Of a stretch of 64,000 bases of DNA, positions 60,079 through 64,000 are shown piece by piece. The stretch lies in assembly GCA_020425085.1 (NCBI GenBank), contig JAGQRW010000007.1:186001-250000 (forward strand). The letters run 5' to 3'. The position numbers and the translations under genes were made by a program. Position 1 is the stretch's first letter, and the number at the start of each line of letters is the position of its first letter. Under the pieces are notes generated by a model. The model had not been told where the DNA came from, searched no databases, and saw nothing but the letters and a program-made list of their open reading frames with translations. The DNA is from Paracoccaceae bacterium. GTDB taxonomy: Bacteria > Pseudomonadota > Alphaproteobacteria > Rhodobacterales > Rhodobacteraceae.

Positions 60079-63011
60079 CGCGTTTTGCCGATGGTGGCCT
60101 GATCGAGCGCAGCCAGCAAATCCCGTTCAACTTTGATGGCCGCAGCTATCTTGGATTCAGTGGCGATACGCTGGCATCGGCGTTGCTGGCCAATGACGTG
60201 CGACTGATCGGGCGCAGTTTCAAATATCACCGCCCACGCGGTATCCTGACAGCCGGCAGTGAAGAACCGAACGCCTTGATGACCATCGGCAGGGGTTCGC
60301 AGTCGGACCCGAATGTCCGCGCCACCATGCAGGAACTTTATCGCGGCCTGACTTCAGCCTCACAAAACCGATTTCCGTCGCTTTCCTTCGATCTGCTGGC
60401 AATTAACGACCTGATGGCACCGTTTTTCGGCGCGGGATTTTATTACAAGACCTTCATGTGGCCCAAGCTCTTTTGGGAAAGGGTATATGAGCCGCTGATC
60501 CGCCGCGCCGCCGGACTTGGCGCACTTTCCGGTGCCGCAGACGAGGCGAGTTATGACAAGGCTTATGCCCATTGCGACCTGTTGGTGATCGGTGCCGGGC
60601 CGGCAGGGCTGATGGCGGCAACCTTGGCGGCGAAGGGCGGGCTTGACGTCATACTGGCGGATGAGGATTTCATCCTTGGTGGCCGTCTGAACAGCGAGCG
60701 CGTTGAGGTTGACGGCAAACCTGCCGCCGAATGGGCGGTGGATGCGGTCAAGGCGCTGGCCGCGATGCCGAATGTCCGCCTGATGCCGCGCACCACGATA
60801 ACCGGTGCCTATGACGGCGGCACCTACGGGGCGCTTCAATGGGTGTCGCATCATCTGGCCGAGCGTGAGGGATTGCCGCTGGAAACCTTCTGGCGGATCA
60901 CTAGTCAGCGCACCATTCTGGCCAGCGGTGCAATCGAACGCCCGATTGCCTTTGCCGATAATGACCGGCCCGGCGTGATGATGGCATCGGCGCTCAGAAC
61001 CTACGCCAACCGGTTCGCGGTGACGCCGGCCAAGCGATTGAGTATTTTCACGAACAATGATGATGGATATCGCACCGCAACTGATCTGGCGGCACGAGGG
61101 GTTGAGATCGCCTGTGTGGTAGACACCAGGACGTATGCCGCGGTCGATGGCGATTTCCCGGTGCTGAAAGGTGCTGAGGTGGTGGGTATATCGGGCCGGC
61201 GTGGTCTGAATGCTATTGTTGTGCGAACCGCCTCGGGAACCCGGCGAATTGCCACTGATTGCCTTGGTGTTTCCGGTGGCTGGAACCCTTCGGTGCATCT
61301 GAGTTGTCATTTGAACCGGCACCCGGTCTGGAACCCGGATATTGTTGCATTCGTAGCCACCGATGATGCGGTCCCGGGCATGCTGGCGGCGGGGGCGGCC
61401 GCGGGTGGTTTTTCCACGCATGCAGCATTTCAATCCGGTGCTGCGGCGGCGGCAATCCTGTTGCGCGGGCTTGGCCGAAAGGTGCCCCGTCTGCCTTTGC
61501 CAAAGTCCGAGGATGCGCCCTATGTGCTGACGCCGTTCTGGCATGTGCAAGGCGGCGGAAAACGCGCCTGGCTGGATTTTCAGAACGATGTCACCACCAA
61601 GGATGTGAAACTGGCGCATCAGGAGAATTTCCGTTCGGTCGAGCATATGAAACGCTATACCACTCTCGGGATGGCCACGGATCAAGGCAAGACCGCCAAT
61701 ATCGGCGCAATGGCCGTGATGGCGGAACTGACGGGGCGGGTGATTGCCGATGTCGGCACCACCACTTACCGCCCGCCCTATGTTCCGGTGGCACTTGGGG
61801 CACTCGGGGCGCATGGCAGGGACAAGGGATTTGCACCAGAACGTTTCATCCCGTCCGATGCGCTGGCGCGTGAACAGGGGGCGCCGATGGTCGAGGCGGG
61901 CCTATGGTATCGCCCGTCCTGGTTTCCGCAATCCGGTGACACACATTGGCGGCAATCCTGCGATCGCGAAGTTCTGATGGTGCGCAAAACCTTGGGCATC
62001 ACCGATGTCAGCACCCTTGGAAAAATTGATCTTCAGGGACCGGATGCGGCGGAATTTCTGGATCGGGTATATTCCAACATGATGTCCAGCCTGCCGGTCG
62101 GAAGAATCCGCTATGGTCTGATGCTGCGTGAAGACGGCATGGTGATGGATGACGGCACCGTGGCCCGGCTGGACAAGACCCATTTCCTGATCACCACCAC
62201 CACCGCCGCCGCCGGCCAGGTGATGACGCATCTAGATTTCTGCGCCCAGGTGTTGTGGCCGGAGCTGGATGTTAATTTCATTTCGATCACCGACCATTGG
62301 GCGCAATTCGCCGTTGCCGGGCCAAATTCGCGCGTGCTGCTGAACGACCTGTGCGCAGACAAGATCAGCAACGATACCTTCCCATATATGGCCGCAGGAG
62401 AGGTCAGCATCGGCCATTTGAAGGCACGGCTGTTCCGACTGTCGTTTTCTGGCGAACATGCCTATGAAATCGCGGTTCCCGCGCGATATGGCGATGCGCT
62501 GGCGCGGGAACTTGACCGGTTGGCGCAGCAACACCATGGTGGCTGGTACGGGATGGAGGCGCTGAACGTCCTCAGAATCGAAAAGGGTTTCGTCACCCAT
62601 GCGGAAATCCATGGTCGCGTTACTGCCGACGATATCGGTCTTGGGCGAATGGTATCGGCCAAAAAGGATTGTATCGGCAAGGTTGCCAGCCAGCGACCGG
62701 GCCTGTCAGGTCAGGATCGCGAACAACTGGTGGGTCTGAAACCGGTTGTGGCGGCTGGCAAGCTTTTGGGTGGTGCGCATCTGTTCAATCTGGGCGAAAA
62801 CCCGGTGCGCACCAACGATCAGGGCTATATTACCAGCCAGTGCTTTTCCCCCACCCTTGGCCATTCGATCGCGCAGGCCTTCTTGCGAAACGGTCGCGCC
62901 AGAACAGGTGAAATGGTCGATGTGGTTGATCTTCTGCGTGGGGTGAAAACCACCTGCGAGGTTTGCCCACCTGTGTTCATCGACCCTGAAGGGAGGCGCC
63001 TTCGTGGTTGA
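60075..63011 (+). CDS. soxA: Sarcosine oxidase alpha subunit
   Basis: The 978-residue subunit has an N-terminal ferredoxin-like/2Fe-2S-related domain (FNFDGRSYLGFSGDTLASAL), an NAD-binding domain with DLLVIGAGPAGLMAATLAAKGGLDVILADEDFILGGRL (about 167-205), and a C-terminal aminomethyltransferase (GcvT-like) half that binds tetrahydrofolate (DVSTLGKIDLQGPDAAEFLDRVYSN, IEKGFVTHAEIHGRVTADDIGLGRMV). Length is normal. It overlaps soxD and soxG, giving tight coupling. Confidence 0.95.
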   Translation: MTRFADGGLIERSQQIPFNFDGRSYLGFSGDTLASALLANDVRLIGRSFKYHRPRGILTAGSEEPNALMTIGRGSQSDPNVRATMQELYRGLTSASQNRFPSLSFDLLAINDLMAPFFGAGFYYKTFMWPKLFWERVYEPLIRRAAGLGALSGAADEASYDKAYAHCDLLVIGAGPAGLMAATLAAKGGLDVILADEDFILGGRLNSERVEVDGKPAAEWAVDAVKALAAMPNVRLMPRTTITGAYDGGTYGALQWVSHHLAEREGLPLETFWRITSQRTILASGAIERPIAFADNDRPGVMMASALRTYANRFAVTPAKRLSIFTNNDDGYRTATDLAARGVEIACVVDTRTYAAVDGDFPVLKGAEVVGISGRRGLNAIVVRTASGTRRIATDCLGVSGGWNPSVHLSCHLNRHPVWNPDIVAFVATDDAVPGMLAAGAAAGGFSTHAAFQSGAAAAAILLRGLGRKVPRLPLPKSEDAPYVLTPFWHVQGGGKRAWLDFQNDVTTKDVKLAHQENFRSVEHMKRYTTLGMATDQGKTANIGAMAVMAELTGRVIADVGTTTYRPPYVPVALGALGAHGRDKGFAPERFIPSDALAREQGAPMVEAGLWYRPSWFPQSGDTHWRQSCDREVLMVRKTLGITDVSTLGKIDLQGPDAAEFLDRVYSNMMSSLPVGRIRYGLMLREDGMVMDDGTVARLDKTHFLITTTTAAAGQVMTHLDFCAQVLWPELDVNFISITDHWAQFAVAGPNSRVLLNDLCADKISNDTFPYMAAGEVSIGHLKARLFRLSFSGEHAYEIAVPARYGDALARELDRLAQQHHGGWYGMEALNVLRIEKGFVTHAEIHGRVTADDIGLGRMVSAKKDCIGKVASQRPGLSGQDREQLVGLKPVVAAGKLLGGAHLFNLGENPVRTNDQGYITSQCFSPTLGHSIAQAFLRNGRARTGEMVDVVDLLRGVKTTCEVCPPVFIDPEGRRLRG

Positions 63012-63561
63012 ACTTTCCCCCCAGTCCCCGTTCAGGGACCCACTGCCGTTCAAACAAGGCCGTGCCAGCCTGACCGAGAACCAGCCCGAATACATTTCGG
63101 CAATCATGCCCCATCAGGGTCAAGAGACAGCACTCTCGGCAGTGCTGAAAAAGGTGCATGACCTTTCGCTGCCACCGGCCGGGCAAAGCAGTGCCAACAA
63201 ACACCTGCGTCTGCTCTGGGCCGGTCGCGGCACCTATTTTCTGGTTGGCGAAAAACCACCGGACAGGGCCTTGGCGCGGGTTGCATCATTGGTCGATCAA
63301 AGCGATGGCTGGTGTTCTTTGTCGCTGGACGGCGAAGATGCAGCCGAAGTGCTTGCGCGGCTCAGCCCGCTTGACCTGCGCCTGAAGGTTTTCAAACCCG
63401 GCAACACCGCCCGCAGCGAGCTTCAGCACATGATGGCGCTGTATCTCAGAACCAGATCGGGGTTCGAGATCATGGTGATGCGATCCTTCGCGCATTCTGC
63501 TCTCCACCATCTGAAAGAAGCCATGACAAGCGTTGCCGCGCAAAACCGGATTGCCGGTTAG
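63004..63561 (+). CDS. soxG: Sarcosine oxidase gamma subunit
   Basis: The 185-residue protein matches SoxG (LRLLWAGRGTYFLVGE, WCSLSLDGEDAAEVLARLSPLDLRLKVF, RSGFEIMVMRSFAHSALHHL). It starts at GTG 63004, overlapping the soxA stop. No folate-enzyme genes (folD, purU, glyA) follow; tRNA-His comes next. Confidence 0.9.
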   Translation: MVELSPQSPFRDPLPFKQGRASLTENQPEYISAIMPHQGQETALSAVLKKVHDLSLPPAGQSSANKHLRLLWAGRGTYFLVGEKPPDRALARVASLVDQSDGWCSLSLDGEDAAEVLARLSPLDLRLKVFKPGNTARSELQHMMALYLRTRSGFEIMVMRSFAHSALHHLKEAMTSVAAQNRIAG

Positions 63562-63590
63562 GCAGCAACAATAATGCTGATCGAAAGAAT

Positions 63591-63668
63591 GGTACCAGCG
63601 CCCCGGCTCGAACGGGGGACCTCTTGATCCACAATCAAGCGCTCTAACCAACTGAGCTACGCCGGCAC
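63591..63668 (-). tRNA. tRNA-His (anticodon GTG)
   Basis: On the minus strand the gene has acceptor GTGCCGG pairing with CTGGTAC (two G-U pairs), anticodon stem CTTGA / TCAAG with loop TTGTGGA giving GTG, T-loop GTTCGAGCC, C73 and a G at -1 (63669), the identity elements of tRNA-His. CCA is not encoded. Confidence 0.92.
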
Positions 63669-63811
63669 CTGCGGCCAAGGCCGTGGCTTGACGACCTAAA
63701 ACACCCGTGCGGGCGGGTCAAGTTGGAATCTGGCAAATCTCGCCGCATACTGCTTGCGAAATTTGAAAACCCAAGCTAGCCAGAAAGCGGTTTTCAGAAA
63801 CAGGATATGAC

Positions 63812-64000
63812 ATGAGCATCAACAAACAAAGCGACATCGCCGCAAATATCCAGATCGGCCCGACTTCGCTTGGTATGGTGCGGATCTATATCGAAGGCGA
63901 CAAGATCAGCCTGCCGCTAGATTTCGAACCGGAAGAAGCCGAAGAAATCGCTGAGGAACTCCGCGCCGCCGCGGCCGCTGCGCGCGTGAAATCCCGATAA
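63812..64000 (+). CDS. DUF6324 family small protein
   Basis: The 62-residue protein is complete, ending in TAA exactly at the window edge. It reads MSINKQSDIAANIQIGPTSLGMVRIYIEG, then FEPEEAEEIAEELRAAAAAARVKSR: a short beta hairpin followed by an acidic and then Ala-rich helix. I place it in DUF6324, a Rhodobacterales family of unknown role. Its neighbour is tRNA-His. Confidence 0.7.
   Translation: MSINKQSDIAANIQIGPTSLGMVRIYIEGDKISLPLDFEPEEAEEIAEELRAAAAAARVKSR

Noticed and set aside
60360-61814. 484-codon minus-strand frame inside soxA
   Set aside because: Antisense shadow of a clearly recognised subunit; no domain seen.
63286-63678. 130-codon frame with VAQLVRALDCGSRGPPFEPG across tRNA-His
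   Set aside because: This is the well-known false translation of tRNA sequence and overlaps soxG on the other strand.

Overview
The window reads as the chromosome of an alphaproteobacterium of the Rhodobacterales (marine roseobacter-like). The best evidence is the block murA - DUF2948 - hisD - UPF0262 - low-MW phosphatase - infA - maf - RNase E/G - yacG - tRNA-Phe (36.3-43.8 kb), a gene order I associate with that order from general knowledge. Two TRAP transporters, the soxBDAG sarcosine oxidase operon and a DUF6324 protein fit the same reading. I identified no genus and ran no database search.

Layout. 1-7 kb: end of an MFS transporter, dps, a DUF1127 protein, a FUSC-type exporter, a clade-3-like catalase, a truncated YHS/metal-ATPase remnant and an AI-2E family permease; this is a stress-related stretch with some decayed DNA. 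7.2-34 kb: a large catabolic cluster. An IclR regulator and an Alvin-type 2[4Fe-4S] ferredoxin precede TRAP transporter 1. A long minus-strand array (30.1 to 11.6 kb) then encodes an alpha/beta hydrolase, a PadBCD-like molybdenum/FeS/membrane complex, a phenylacetate-CoA-ligase-type enzyme, an indolepyruvate-type oxidoreductase (IorAB), an isochorismatase-like protein, an SDR, an old-yellow-enzyme with a fused fibronectin-III domain, an amidohydrolase, a second 2-oxoacid:ferredoxin oxidoreductase (KorAB type) and an EntE/DhbE-like aryl-acid ligase. TRAP transporter 2 closes the cluster. Known chemistry of these families suggests import of an aromatic acid, CoA activation, four-electron alpha-oxidation of an arylacetyl-CoA to an arylglyoxylate, and ferredoxin-linked oxidative decarboxylation to an aroyl-CoA. 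The substrate is not determined. Four intergenic regions of the cluster carry a related TGCGTAAT / GTAA-N4-TTAC element, in three cases next to a TTGAC(A/G) -35 box, which looks like a common operator.

34-36 kb: a scarred stretch with an IS3-family orfA remnant, an N-terminally truncated nuclease-family protein, the C-terminal remnant of a serine recombinase, and tRNA-Thr. 36-43.8 kb: the conserved housekeeping block, with a haloalkane dehalogenase inserted before infA.

43.8-48.2 kb: a compact 4.4-kb integrative element in the 3' end of tRNA-Phe, bounded by a 17-bp att repeat. It carries an integrase, an AlpA-like HTH protein, an AIPR-family (abortive infection) protein, a translationally coupled 42-residue membrane peptide, about 0.9 kb of G/C-skewed non-coding DNA and one unknown protein. 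I read it as a small phage-defence island.

48.2-64 kb: GMC oxidoreductase, cytochrome b561, esterase, DUF302, pirin, a 3-hydroxyisobutyrate-dehydrogenase-like enzyme, a GdhA/Leu-Dh-type dehydrogenase, three TadE/TadG-like pilus-associated proteins, soxBDAG, tRNA-His and a DUF6324 protein.
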